Shown one piece after another: positions 16,371 through 25,640 of a stretch of DNA of 25,925 nt. This stretch comes from a virus, in the IMG/VR virus record IMGVR_UViG_3300010148_000098, positions 1-25,925 of that record. The stretch is one strand, 5' to 3'. The position numbers and the translations under genes were made by a program. Within the stretch, counting starts at the first letter, position 1, and every line of letters begins with the position of its first letter. The notes under the pieces are model-generated. The model did no database searches. It was not told the DNA's origin and saw only the letters and a program-made list of their open reading frames with translations.

Positions 16371-17255
16371 TCACGCGCTTCCCTCATTTTGATGTTGCGG
16401 TAAAGGTAATGGTTCAGTTTGTTTCTGCATTTCGTTAATCGCGAGAGCGTCAAAAAGCAACCTACCGTTATTACCGGCATGAAATTGGCGCATATCAAAA
16501 ACAACTACCACTAAGTCATTCATACCCGTCGCGGCGTTTGTCATATGAGTGATTGGGATGTTGTCTTGCTTGAGCATTTTGAAAAATGGCTCATATTTCG
16601 TCAATATTGGCGGAGTGTTGTCTTTTTTCTTAATTGAGTTGACAGGAACCGCAACTAACGAAACACCTTTTCTCAATTTCGCTTTCAGCGTTCCTGTTTC
16701 CGCTTCTTCTTCCGCTTCTTCCTCTTTTTCCCATTTTGTAAGCAAATGATACAAATGTAAGTGTTCGGGGCAATAAGTGCCGCGCATTTTACGCCCACTT
16801 GTGACATTTTCGCGTGCTACAAAGGCTTCAACCTCTCCCGTAACAGGATTTTTGAAATATATGTCCCATAATGACTGCCCTGTTTCCTCATCAATGATTT
16901 GGTCGTAAATATTACCTGCTACGCGGATAAGATTCTCAATATCGGCCCCATCAATAACACATCTCATAGTATTCGTGTTATATCTGTATTTGCCACCAAA
17001 TAACCACCTGCGAGGCGAAAAAATAGACCTTTTTGTTGGTTTCAGCAACTTATATGCCTGTTTTATGTCCTTTTTGCGCGCTTTTTTGGGGTTTGGATGC
17101 CTAGAAGGGTAAAAATTGACCTGTGGAACCTGTATATGTTGACTCACATTAGTCATAGCAGCCTGTGCAGATGCCTGTTGTTGCATCTGTGCAAGGCTCA
17201 TTTGTGTCTGTGCGGCAAGGTGTAATAGGTCATTTTGGGGTGTTTTTCCAAGCAT
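16371..17255 (-). CDS. Hypothetical protein next to the Arf-like GTPase, 294 aa
   Basis: The ATG at 17255 follows the GTPase stop by four bases, with GGTGAT as the ribosome site, so the two are translated together. Residues 1-45 are Gln/Ala/Met-rich helix. Residues 55-90 are strongly basic with aromatic residues (Phe-Ser-Pro-Arg-Arg-Trp), a plausible membrane- or nucleic-acid-contacting patch. Residues 95-180 and 195-275 look like folded alpha/beta domains, split by a Glu-rich linker (about 176-186). A Cys-Pro-Glu-His-x-His motif occurs near 162. The strand Leu-Val-Val-Val-Val-Phe-Asp near 250 resembles a core beta strand. No family recognised. Its tight coupling makes it the best candidate partner or effector of the GTPase. 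Confidence 0.82.
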   Translation of the reverse strand: MLGKTPQNDLLHLAAQTQMSLAQMQQQASAQAAMTNVSQHIQVPQVNFYPSRHPNPKKARKKDIKQAYKLLKPTKRSIFSPRRWLFGGKYRYNTNTMRCVIDGADIENLIRVAGNIYDQIIDEETGQSLWDIYFKNPVTGEVEAFVARENVTSGRKMRGTYCPEHLHLYHLLTKWEKEEEAEEEAETGTLKAKLRKGVSLVAVPVNSIKKKDNTPPILTKYEPFFKMLKQDNIPITHMTNAATGMNDLVVVVFDMRQFHAGNNGRLLFDALAINEMQKQTEPLPLPQHQNEGSA

Positions 17256-17259
17256 TTAA

Positions 17260-17982
17260 TCACCAACTTAGCATTTTAATCATAGTTTTTTCAACATTCC
17301 AGCCTATTTTAGTCGCCATCATGCTAACGCGACACGGAATACCCGCTTTTTGTAGCCTTCGCATGGCTGGACGGTGTGTGTCAAACACTTTATGTTCACG
17401 CAAACGGTTAGATTGCCACAATATGTTAGCATTTTCGTCCCACCATTCGTCTGCTTTGTTTGCTACAAGCCATATTTGCTTAGGAGAGTATCGTTTACCC
17501 TTGAATCTTGACTTCAAAGAGCGATATTTCCATCTTTTATTGATTAAAGCATCAACAAGATACTCAAAACCACCCACCGCGTCAATAATTTGCGCCCCAT
17601 TCCCCTTCAAAACGCGCGTATCTGTCATAAAAATGACAATTTCGACCTGTCTATCGACCATATCATCAATCCATAGGTTCCAAAAGCGTTGTTGACCGCC
17701 AATATCAGCAGAATGCACTACTCTTTTCTCTCCTTGCCACCTCAATCTCTTTCTCGTAGCCTTCGGAAGCACATACCCACCGCCGATTAACCTTTTTGGG
17801 TGCATAGTACGTTCTTCTATGTCGTCCATTTCGCCCGGAGTGCGCATAAATTGGTCTAATGTGGTTTTTCCGACTTGTGTTGGACCATAAACGCCGATTC
17901 TGCGCGGTTTGATGAAGTTGTAAAGTTCACGACCATAGACAACTGCACCCATAAGCGCGCTACCAGCGAATGTACCAACCAA
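17260..17982 (-). CDS. Arf/SRP-receptor-beta-like small GTPase
   Basis: This 240-aa protein has the G-protein motifs in order: G1 Gly-x4-Gly-Lys-Thr at 33-40, a possible switch I threonine (59 or 76), G3 Asp-Ile-Gly-Gly-Gln at 93-97 followed by Gln-Arg-Phe-Trp as in Arf/Sar/SRbeta proteins, and G4 Asn-Lys-Ala-Asp at 175-178. Ser/Ala near 215-220 could be G5. Gln97 is at the place of the catalytic glutamine, so GTP hydrolysis looks possible. Residues 3-24 are a weakly hydrophobic or amphipathic helix preceding the G domain, like the membrane-binding N-terminus of Arf. The start appears to be TTG at 17982, just after the previous stop; ATG at 17952 is the alternative. It lies between two TM-protein genes and a 294-aa unknown. 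Family membership is strong; its role in the virus is unknown. Confidence 0.88.
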   Translation of the reverse strand: MVGTFAGSALMGAVVYGRELYNFIKPRRIGVYGPTQVGKTTLDQFMRTPGEMDDIEERTMHPKRLIGGGYVLPKATRKRLRWQGEKRVVHSADIGGQQRFWNLWIDDMVDRQVEIVIFMTDTRVLKGNGAQIIDAVGGFEYLVDALINKRWKYRSLKSRFKGKRYSPKQIWLVANKADEWWDENANILWQSNRLREHKVFDTHRPAMRRLQKAGIPCRVSMMATKIGWNVEKTMIKMLSW

Positions 17983-18219
17983 TTAACCCACCCATCCGCG
18001 TATTTTGTTGTAAAACCATTCAACGGTGTTCTCCCAAAGGCTAACATCTGTCTGTAATTCAAGATATGAAACCGTTAGAGCAGTTACAACACCTGTCACA
18101 ACACAAAATATCAACGCTCTTCCGCGCTCATAGTAAGTATCTAAGGTATTTTGTGTGTGCAAAGCGCGTAATGTCGCTTCGGTAGCGTCGTCGCTTGGGG
18201 TTTTGAATAACCAACCCAT
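17983..18219 (-). CDS. Small single-pass membrane protein, 78 aa
   Basis: The ATG at 18219 is chosen because GGAGTGAT precedes it by about five bases; an upstream in-frame start at 18282 would overlap the previous gene. The first 33 residues are hydrophilic, residues 35-53 are a membrane segment, and the C-terminus is aromatic (Trp, Tyr, Phe) and amphipathic. No signal-peptide cleavage site is obvious. Its stop is directly followed by the GTPase start, so the pair is co-translated. A membrane anchor or receptor for the GTPase, as SRalpha/SRbeta pairs are arranged in other systems, is conceivable but speculative. Confidence 0.78.
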   Translation of the reverse strand: MGWLFKTPSDDATEATLRALHTQNTLDTYYERGRALIFCVVTGVVTALTVSYLELQTDVSLWENTVEWFYNKIRGWVG

Positions 18220-18223
18220 ACAA

Positions 18224-18748
18224 TCACTCCTTTTTGGTCTTCTTGTAAGTGCCATTGGGGTTTCTATCTCTGCCACCAGCACCTAGATTGAGTGATTTTT
18301 GGGTATCTGCTTTATGTTGTGGCACTTCATTATCGTCGTTCATCCCCATCAAACCTAAATATTGTTGCACTTCGGGGTCTTTTTCTAACTCTTCCATTTG
18401 TTTAGCGAAAGCAACCTCTTGTTTTTTGATTTCCATTTCCATTTGAGCCTGTGCGAATCGCATTTGTTGGTTTTGCATCTGCCGCGTCATGCTTTTCTGC
18501 ATATTAGATATAACAGCGCGTTGGTCCATGCCGTCTTGCGCTAACATTTTGTAAATGAAATACGACATACCTTGTAATGTAAACGCGCCCATCGTATATG
18601 TTATCGCATTTGTGTAAGTATCTGCTGACTTGAGCCACAGACTAGCATCAAACACCGCAATCGCGCATCCTACGAGTACGCTTACGAATGATATTAACCC
18701 TAAAATCCTCAATTCATCTGTGTTGTTTTGTGACCTGTTGCCTTGCAT
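18224..18748 (-). CDS. Two-TM coiled-coil membrane protein, first gene of the GTPase cassette
   Basis: The ATG at 18748 has AAGGAGGT about seven bases upstream, one of the best ribosome sites in the window. The 174-aa product has hydrophobic segments at about residues 15-34 and 45-68, a likely hairpin, followed by a long Gln/Met/Lys/Glu coiled coil (about 75-130) and an acidic-to-basic disordered tail. There are no catalytic motifs. Being first after the AT-rich intergenic region, it probably starts the cassette transcript. Coiled coil plus membrane hairpin suggests a scaffold that could recruit other cassette proteins to a membrane; this is inference. Confidence 0.83.
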   Translation of the reverse strand: MQGNRSQNNTDELRILGLISFVSVLVGCAIAVFDASLWLKSADTYTNAITYTMGAFTLQGMSYFIYKMLAQDGMDQRAVISNMQKSMTRQMQNQQMRFAQAQMEMEIKKQEVAFAKQMEELEKDPEVQQYLGLMGMNDDNEVPQHKADTQKSLNLGAGGRDRNPNGTYKKTKKE

Positions 18749-18893
18749 CGCAAGGGACCTCCTTGATATTCGTGTTCGCGATTGGTAAATAACGATTGCT
18801 GAGAATCATTCACCTCATTCTCGATATTATCGTATTATTATCATAATAATATATATTATTCTAATTATCATAATAAAATGATATTATCGAGAA
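18749..18893 (-). promoter_or_regulatory. AT-rich intergenic region: promoter of the GTPase cassette and possible terminator of the giant gene
   Basis: This is one of the few true gaps. Its right part (18817-18893) is almost purely A/T and carries a TATA-like stretch on the minus strand (TATATATT at 18849-18856). An AAGGAGGT ribosome site precedes the 18748 ATG. If the TATA is used, the leader would be roughly 75 bases. The inverted repeat described separately lies directly after the giant gene's stop and could end its transcript. Whether TATA or a bacterial promoter is used depends on the host. Confidence 0.5.
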
Positions 18894-18894
18894 T
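18817..18894. repeat. Long inverted repeat flanking an AT-rich core
   Basis: The arm at 18817-18831 (ATTCTCGATATTATC) pairs with 18880-18894 (GATATTATCGAGAAT) with one central mismatch, and the interior contains further imperfect A/T palindromes (for example around 18833-18851). The right arm abuts the stop of the giant gene. It could be a terminator stem, a regulator-binding site covering a promoter, or a cruciform element. Confidence 0.8.
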
Positions 18895-21800
18895 TAACCA
18901 AGAGTGTCAAACTCTCCGCCTTCACGCGCTCTTGCTTGTTGTGCCTGTTGCTGGTTCAACGCGGCTTGTCTTTGGTTCTCCGCTTGTTGCGCTGCTGCAC
19001 TTCGTACTGCTTCCATATCTGCCGCTGTACCTCGTATTGGTGCATTGTAGTCGTGCATCGCTTTTTGTGCGAAGTCGAATTGCAAGGACTCGTCATAGTT
19101 AGATGGTGTTAGTGCCAAATCGGGATGATGCATAAGCAAAAGCATTTGAGATTCGTCTAACTTACTCGTTATCGAAAGCGGCAAATCATGCTCTTTGTAT
19201 AGTCTTTTCATTTCTGAGAAATCCATACCATCTTCGTTTTCGTCACCGTGTAATATATCTTCACGCGCTTCTCTTCGCATCCAATTAGGATAGTCTTCAT
19301 ACATAAGATTCTTTTTCAGCAAATCAAACTTCTTTTTCTCTTCGTCTGTAAACTCCGCTTCTTGGCTTTGCATAATGTGCGGAGTCACTTCATCGACCCC
19401 ACCACCAATGTTCAACGGTTTTAGTTTCCCATCTGAACCTTCTCCTACAATTGGTAAAGTGCTGCGCCCATTACTATCTTCGACAGGCAGCACTTTCGCG
19501 CCAGCCAACACTTCATTCTTGAAATCTTGAGGGTCAAGGACTAATTTGCCTATTGTAATCTTACCTTTCATATTCAACTTCTTATCCATGTCTTCTTCAT
19601 CTGTGAATCCAGCAAGCATAGCGGCCTCATCATAGAATTGCGGTTGTGTATTATCATCCATTGTCAATTGCGCGAAATTGGCGACGGTTACATTATCGTT
19701 TAAGTTAGGATAATCCAACTTATTCAATTTCCCTTGAATGAATTGCCTAAGTGCCATGCGTTTGACATATTCCTTCCACAACGGTCTGATTTGCTCATTT
19801 ATCGCGGAATCGTGTTCTGAACCTATGCCGCGTTTTTGATTCTGTGCGTTGCGAGTAAACAAGTATGTGTCCTTCAGTTTAGATTTGCTGACACCTTTCT
19901 CCTTCAACATTGACAAAAACTCATCATTCCAAGTAGCGGTCATACCTGTTTCGGTAGGTTCTATCGCGCTACCACCAAACTCTTCCATCAACGCGTTAAG
20001 TTTCTTACTCTCTATGTTAGTAGTGTTTACGCGATTCATTGGTCTTTGTGTACCCGTTACTTTATCAGTAAACTTAGGGTCGTTAATAACTTCCATGATT
20101 GCATCCATTTCATGTTGCTTGAACTTTTCATCTTGCTGCATTCTGTATAGAAGGTTTGTAGCATCATCATCGCCTCTATAATGCATTACCATATCTGCAA
20201 ATGTCGGCTCTTTTGGTCGCCTATGCGGTTCCGCAGGGTCAAACAGACCTTCGTAGTATTCTTTAGATGTCATGAATCTGCCATGCGCGAATATCTTAGG
20301 TTCAAACTGTGTTGCCTTCTTTTGAATTGGTAACTCTTTACCAGCAAAATAATCTGACGGACTGAAACCTAATTCACCTTCTTCGCCCATTGGGAGTGGC
20401 ATTCTTTTCGCCTCTTCAGTCGCGAAATGTCTTTCTGCTAGTTCTTGCAGTTTATCCAAAGGTTCCACGATAGGATGGTCTTCATCACCATGCGCATGTT
20501 TCCTGTGCGGGTGGTTCAAGATTTCATTAACTAAACCGTCAATCATGGCAATATCATCATCACTTGTAGCAGTTTGTTTCGCATACTTAGATAACACCGC
20601 AACCCTATCTTCTAAGATTTTATTGATATGCGCGTCCATGAGTTTACCATGAACTTTACCTTGCATAGTGCCGGAATAAGCACCATACCCCGTACCTGTC
20701 GGTGCTTTGTAAGGAGGGCGTTCTCGGTCTTCTAAATCTCTAAGACCCTGCCCCACATCTCCGCCACTACCCAACACTTCGGCTAATGTTGTCATTTTAG
20801 ATTGCTCCGGCGTTTCCGACTCATCATCCGCAAAATCAAACATCGGAGTTAACGAAAGAGGTTCGCGAGTTTTCTCCTTCTTTCGCGCTTCTATCAAATC
20901 TCTCTTGCTGGTGTATAAGCCTGTTTTCAGCCAATTCTCATACTGTTCGTGTGGCATAGAAGCAGGTCTGAAAGACTGAATAACTTCTTTCAGATAATCG
21001 GGTATTTCTGTTCCACCCGTTCTGTAATCCGCGAGCATAGCGAATAGTTGATTCATAGCATCTTGGCTTCGACTATGTGTGTGATGATTATGCAACTTAC
21101 CTGTTATGAAGTTGCCATCTTGGTCAATGTAACCATTGTGAATCATATCGTTATCTTCCGGGTCGCGCATTCCACTACTGAAACAGTGAGAACACAAACC
21201 GTTTGATATTTTACCACCTATTACACCGGGGTCATCATGTTCACAGTCGGGGCAAGCAATTTGCTCATGGTCGTCTGCTCCCATAGGATGTTCTTCATCA
21301 GAATACATAGGGTGTGAACCCCACGAACCGTGGTCGCGTGGTCGCATATTATCAGCGATGTATTTGTTCATCTTAGGTGAGTTTGAATCTTCACCACTCA
21401 TGCCAGCAACGCGACTCTTTACCCAAGAGGCTGCTTCGCCTCTATTGATATGACCGTGACCGTGACAACTACCGCACAATGTCGGTGCGTTATCGGGCCA
21501 ATTAGAAATCAAATCCGCGCTAATATTACCTTTCTCGATTTCCTCTTCCGCCCCTCTAGTGAAATGTGAGTTCTGATGCCTTCTGCGCATTTCTGCTTCT
21601 GTCAACATACCCATCCCATCTTCTTCGCTGTCATGGTGAGAGTGGTCCGCTGAAGAGTGGTTTATCATGTCTTCGGGGTCTAACCCTAACATCTCTGCTA
21701 CTTCTTCGTCTAGCATACCGACATCCGCGTCTTTCATTATTTTCTCGATTGTTTTTTGGTCTTCAGCAGACAGGCTTTCATGCCCCTTCAATCTTCTGAG

Positions 21801-24800
21801 CGCGCGTAGTTGATTCATGTCGTTTGGTCTTGGTAACGCCTTATTGTTAGTGAAGTGCCTAACACCTGTTCCAGCCATTTCACCCACTTTACCTAACTTG
21901 TAATTGCTGAGTTGGTGCTGATAATCTCGCGTTACCTTTCCAAACTCATCGCCTTGTAAGATGGTGTCATCACCTTCGGGGTACACTTGCAATATCAATT
22001 CGGATAGTCTTTTTTGCATGTATTTATCAAAATGCTCTTTCCTTTCTTCGGGCCTCCACCGCTTGAAACTTTCTAACTTCTTAGTTTCCTTTTGCAAGTC
22101 TTGCATTGCTTTAACTATGTAACCACCAGCACCCATAAATGCACCTAGCGCGTAATCGTCATACCTTTGAATTGAATCCATGTCAGAACGGCTAGCATCA
22201 TTGAATCTCTTTGTATTGTCTTTGACGCGCTTTTCTATCTTCTTTCTCTCTTTGAGCATAGGACCATACTTCGCTTTCAATTGCTCTCTTCTCTTCTTCA
22301 ATATCTCTTTTTGAGAAGGTGAAGAGTATTCACCGGGGTATGTCCTTTCAACCCCATCTTCCATAACTTTCTGCGGTTTGGTCTTTGCTTCATCTGCTTC
22401 TAATTGCGCTAGCAGCCCTTGATAAAGCGCGTGTGCTTGCTCAGTTTGCTGCAAATCATCTTGTGCGCGCTTGAGATTCTTTTCGGCCCTTTTCCTATTT
22501 TTGTTAGGTTGTTTAACAATCCTATCTATCATCGCTTTTCTGCCACTTTCGCTTCTTAGCGCAGACAAAGCAACCTTTCTGTTGTTGCCTTTTTCATCAG
22601 CAATCTTCCCATCAGATAACTCTTGCAGCAAATCCATAGCGTTCAACATCGCTTCATATCTTATTGCGTTAATAGTCATAAGCCGCGCGTTTTCATAATG
22701 AGTATCGTAAGCATCCTCAGAAGGTAACAAAAACGATGAAGCAATCAATTCATTGTTACTGTAACCAGCAGGTCCACTCGCTATACTGTAATCGTGTTCC
22801 TTAAACAACCCGAACTTATTGTAAATATTCTGCGCTCTTGAGTTACCTGTTACAACCGCTTCTTTGATTTTCCTACGAAGTCGTCTTTCGGTTCTATCGC
22901 GCCAACGACTCTTTTCGCCCCTCTTCTCCGCCGCTTCTTCTTTTTCCATCATCTCGTTATATGAAAAACCCCCGTCGGGGAATATGAAATCAGCAATGTT
23001 GGCGATTGACGGTTGCGTGCTAGTATCTCCCATCAAAAACAAGTCTTTGATTTGATTTGATTCTGCATCTTTGTATTTGGTTAGAATCGGAACTTGCATC
23101 ATTTTGCGCGTATAAGGAGTCTTACTCCTACCGTCAAAGAAGCCGGGTGACTCTTCTCTAGCAGTTTCCGCGTCACTTGTCATAAAGCGTGAATGATGAC
23201 ACCCGTTACAATCTTCGGGGTCGTGTATTAGATGTTTGTTGCTCTCGATGAACTCCTTCGGTAATTCTATTTTCTCCGGCAAGAATATCTCACCCCTAGA
23301 GCGTAACTCCGCATCGTCCTTGACAGGACCCATACCATACCTCATTGCAGTTCGATGTCTAGCGAAACGCTTGTTTTGCTCATCAACTTTCATATGATAC
23401 TCATTGTTTTTCGCTTCTGCTCTTCCTCTTTTTTCCAAGAAGCGCAATAATTTACCTGTTGCAAACTCAGACAGGTTACCTTCGCGGAATCCACCTTGAA
23501 CTCTGCTATGGAGATATTGCAAAGCGTTAGAGTAACCCTGCTCGGTCATATCTTCACCAGCGTATCTAACTGCGGCTTCCATGAAATTACTAGGAGAAAT
23601 ACCTAATTCTTTGAAGCGGTTCAATCGCTTGTTCATACTTTGCGCGTAGTCTGCTAAAACCTCGTTTGCGTTTTGACCGAGTAGTCCTGTCAACTCTTTG
23701 TATTTGTTCATCTGCTCTTCTGTCATATTAGCGCGTGAACTACCTTTTTCGTAGTATTCCATAATATTCATCAAATCGTCCGAAGATAGATTCAATTCTT
23801 TGAACTTGTCAAGACCGGCCCGTCTATCCTCCGCCGTTTCATTACCACTATAATTTTTGACTACAAGATTTTTCAGTGTTTGATTTAGCCTACCCATGCC
23901 TATTAGATTATCAACGAAGCCGCTAGTTTCTTTCGCTATTTGCTCGGCGTTTTTACCATAGAAAGCGTGACCTTTACCGAAGTCTTTACCTTCAATACCA
24001 TCCATTATCTTATCCGGGTCAAACGCGGATATAGAATCGCCGTATAACTTTCTCATTTGATATTCGTTATCACTGATTTGACCGCTTGAGTGAAGATATT
24101 CTAGGTTGGCAGTTTCACGATTGACTTTGATTTTGCGCGTCCTTTCGTTACCCTGTTGGATTATCTTTAGTTCATCTTCGGGAGTCATCAATGCCGATTG
24201 AGTGCCTACACCTTCGCGTGCTTCTTTCGCACGCATTTCACGCTCTTCTTTAGTTCCAGCAGCCTGTGCTTCACCTTCAACAACCGCCCTCTTATCTTCT
24301 AACTCGGTGTCTAACACCCCGCCTTCTCTCATCGCGTTCATTAGTGAAAAGTGGAAACCTTCATCGGTATCTATTTGCGCTACTGCATCGCGAACTTCGT
24401 CGCTCATAGGGTCCTTGCCTCTAAGCCAATAACCAGCAATCTCATCGGGTATGTTTGGTGCATCTTCTCTAGGGATTACTATACCCAAGTCTTCTGCCGC
24501 TGCTGCAAGCGAAGGTGACATAGCGTTAGGTGCTTGACCAACTTCAATCTCGCCACCGAACCTACCCGCGCGCCCCGATGTTCCGAATGCTTTCTCTCCT
24601 GTTAGAGCCACCATGAACTTGTTGAACCTATCTTGGATTTTATCGAATGCTTGCGGTACAGTAATTTTTTCATTAGCAGCGACCCTTTCAATATAGTCTT
24701 TGTATATCTTGATTGTTGGAGTAGTGGGTCTATTGAACTTCATCCTAGAAGCCGCTAGTGTGCCTTCACCCGTAGGTTCGATAGAAGTTTCATCGAATAA

Positions 24801-25640
24801 ATCACCATACATTCGCCGCGCTTCTTGTAACCTTTTAGTGTCATACTTGGGTGAAGCAGAAACGAATGCTGGTTTAATTTTTCGACCGGATTGGTCCGTT
24901 CCTTCCTCAACCCCTCGGTCATCATACCCTACATAGCCACCGTAGGATGAGAAATCTTCACCTCCCTCTTGCTGCTCTTCACGCGCTTGTTGTAGTTCCT
25001 GTATGTAAGCAGGGTCAACCAATCTCACCCTACCGCTTGACTTTCGCGGCGCGCGCTTTGGCTTTTCGAGAGTGTCGCTACCGATGGTATGGTATAGAGA
25101 TTCAGCAATCGGGTGGTTCGCTTTTGAGAGTAGGTTATAGATACCTTTCAATTCAGAACCTTTCATTTCCCTTTCTTCTTTAGAGGGGGCTGCGATAAAC
25201 TTCGATATATCAGCGCGAATACCCCTGTTGGTTTTCAGTAAGTCATTCAGCGAACCATTCTCTTCCTCGTCCTCTGCAATAACATCTTTTAGTGGGGTAA
25301 TACTATCTGCTATTCTTTGCATCCAAAGCGCGACAGAAGGCGTGTAAATCGGTGTGTCTAATAGACTAACTAACTCATCACCTTCTTCGGTTTTTATATT
25401 GTCGTCTAGTGATTCTCTATCTAATCCCATCGCGTCTGCTAACATGTAGTTATTCGCAAACAGAACATCATTGAATAATTCATAGTGGTCTATTTCCTCA
25501 TCCGCATATTTTTCAGTGAGCAATTGTGCCATGTAACCCGATAGCGCGTCGAAACCTGCCTTTACCCTTTCATGATTGCGTTTAGGCTTCTTAGATTGCT
25601 CTTCATCAGCCTTCACGATGCGGACATATGATACGCTCAT
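18894..25640 (-). CDS. Giant hydrophilic virion-type protein, about 2248 aa, with Cys-pair zinc motifs
   Basis: ATG at 25640 is preferred; a TTG at 25748 would add 36 residues read from structured GC-rich DNA. No Shine-Dalgarno site precedes the ATG, but a TATA-like element lies about 30 bases upstream, fitting a leaderless transcript. The protein is charged and Met-rich, without membrane segments, so it is unlikely to be a classical tape measure. Cys-x2-Cys pairs occur at about 811/814, 1389/1392, 1463/1466 and 1483/1486; the last three, with His/Gly spacing, resemble the DnaJ-type zinc centre. Charged coiled-coil stretches lie around 1080-1180 (Lys/Glu/Gln), and the last 40 residues are Ala/Gln coiled coil. 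No enzyme motif was recognised. A multidomain structural or ejected protein is inferred from size and context. Confidence 0.88.
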   Translation of the reverse strand: MSVSYVRIVKADEEQSKKPKRNHERVKAGFDALSGYMAQLLTEKYADEEIDHYELFNDVLFANNYMLADAMGLDRESLDDNIKTEEGDELVSLLDTPIYTPSVALWMQRIADSITPLKDVIAEDEEENGSLNDLLKTNRGIRADISKFIAAPSKEEREMKGSELKGIYNLLSKANHPIAESLYHTIGSDTLEKPKRAPRKSSGRVRLVDPAYIQELQQAREEQQEGGEDFSSYGGYVGYDDRGVEEGTDQSGRKIKPAFVSASPKYDTKRLQEARRMYGDLFDETSIEPTGEGTLAASRMKFNRPTTPTIKIYKDYIERVAANEKITVPQAFDKIQDRFNKFMVALTGEKAFGTSGRAGRFGGEIEVGQAPNAMSPSLAAAAEDLGIVIPREDAPNIPDEIAGYWLRGKDPMSDEVRDAVAQIDTDEGFHFSLMNAMREGGVLDTELEDKRAVVEGEAQAAGTKEEREMRAKEAREGVGTQSALMTPEDELKIIQQGNERTRKIKVNRETANLEYLHSSGQISDNEYQMRKLYGDSISAFDPDKIMDGIEGKDFGKGHAFYGKNAEQIAKETSGFVDNLIGMGRLNQTLKNLVVKNYSGNETAEDRRAGLDKFKELNLSSDDLMNIMEYYEKGSSRANMTEEQMNKYKELTGLLGQNANEVLADYAQSMNKRLNRFKELGISPSNFMEAAVRYAGEDMTEQGYSNALQYLHSRVQGGFREGNLSEFATGKLLRFLEKRGRAEAKNNEYHMKVDEQNKRFARHRTAMRYGMGPVKDDAELRSRGEIFLPEKIELPKEFIESNKHLIHDPEDCNGCHHSRFMTSDAETAREESPGFFDGRSKTPYTRKMMQVPILTKYKDAESNQIKDLFLMGDTSTQPSIANIADFIFPDGGFSYNEMMEKEEAAEKRGEKSRWRDRTERRLRRKIKEAVVTGNSRAQNIYNKFGLFKEHDYSIASGPAGYSNNELIASSFLLPSEDAYDTHYENARLMTINAIRYEAMLNAMDLLQELSDGKIADEKGNNRKVALSALRSESGRKAMIDRIVKQPNKNRKRAEKNLKRAQDDLQQTEQAHALYQGLLAQLEADEAKTKPQKVMEDGVERTYPGEYSSPSQKEILKKRREQLKAKYGPMLKERKKIEKRVKDNTKRFNDASRSDMDSIQRYDDYALGAFMGAGGYIVKAMQDLQKETKKLESFKRWRPEERKEHFDKYMQKRLSELILQVYPEGDDTILQGDEFGKVTRDYQHQLSNYKLGKVGEMAGTGVRHFTNNKALPRPNDMNQLRALRRLKGHESLSAEDQKTIEKIMKDADVGMLDEEVAEMLGLDPEDMINHSSADHSHHDSEEDGMGMLTEAEMRRRHQNSHFTRGAEEEIEKGNISADLISNWPDNAPTLCGSCHGHGHINRGEAASWVKSRVAGMSGEDSNSPKMNKYIADNMRPRDHGSWGSHPMYSDEEHPMGADDHEQIACPDCEHDDPGVIGGKISNGLCSHCFSSGMRDPEDNDMIHNGYIDQDGNFITGKLHNHHTHSRSQDAMNQLFAMLADYRTGGTEIPDYLKEVIQSFRPASMPHEQYENWLKTGLYTSKRDLIEARKKEKTREPLSLTPMFDFADDESETPEQSKMTTLAEVLGSGGDVGQGLRDLEDRERPPYKAPTGTGYGAYSGTMQGKVHGKLMDAHINKILEDRVAVLSKYAKQTATSDDDIAMIDGLVNEILNHPHRKHAHGDEDHPIVEPLDKLQELAERHFATEEAKRMPLPMGEEGELGFSPSDYFAGKELPIQKKATQFEPKIFAHGRFMTSKEYYEGLFDPAEPHRRPKEPTFADMVMHYRGDDDATNLLYRMQQDEKFKQHEMDAIMEVINDPKFTDKVTGTQRPMNRVNTTNIESKKLNALMEEFGGSAIEPTETGMTATWNDEFLSMLKEKGVSKSKLKDTYLFTRNAQNQKRGIGSEHDSAINEQIRPLWKEYVKRMALRQFIQGKLNKLDYPNLNDNVTVANFAQLTMDDNTQPQFYDEAAMLAGFTDEEDMDKKLNMKGKITIGKLVLDPQDFKNEVLAGAKVLPVEDSNGRSTLPIVGEGSDGKLKPLNIGGGVDEVTPHIMQSQEAEFTDEEKKKFDLLKKNLMYEDYPNWMRREAREDILHGDENEDGMDFSEMKRLYKEHDLPLSITSKLDESQMLLLMHHPDLALTPSNYDESLQFDFAQKAMHDYNAPIRGTAADMEAVRSAAAQQAENQRQAALNQQQAQQARAREGGEFDTLG

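Noticed and set aside
21465-21476. Cys-x2-Cys-His motif, like a c-type heme site (also near 23199-23210)
   Set aside because: There is no signal peptide, and nearby Cys pairs with Gly/His spacing fit a zinc centre better; a cytoplasmic virion protein would not receive heme c.
18894-25640. Tape measure protein
   Set aside because: Size fits, but there are no hydrophobic membrane segments and the sequence is charged with zinc motifs rather than a continuous coiled coil.
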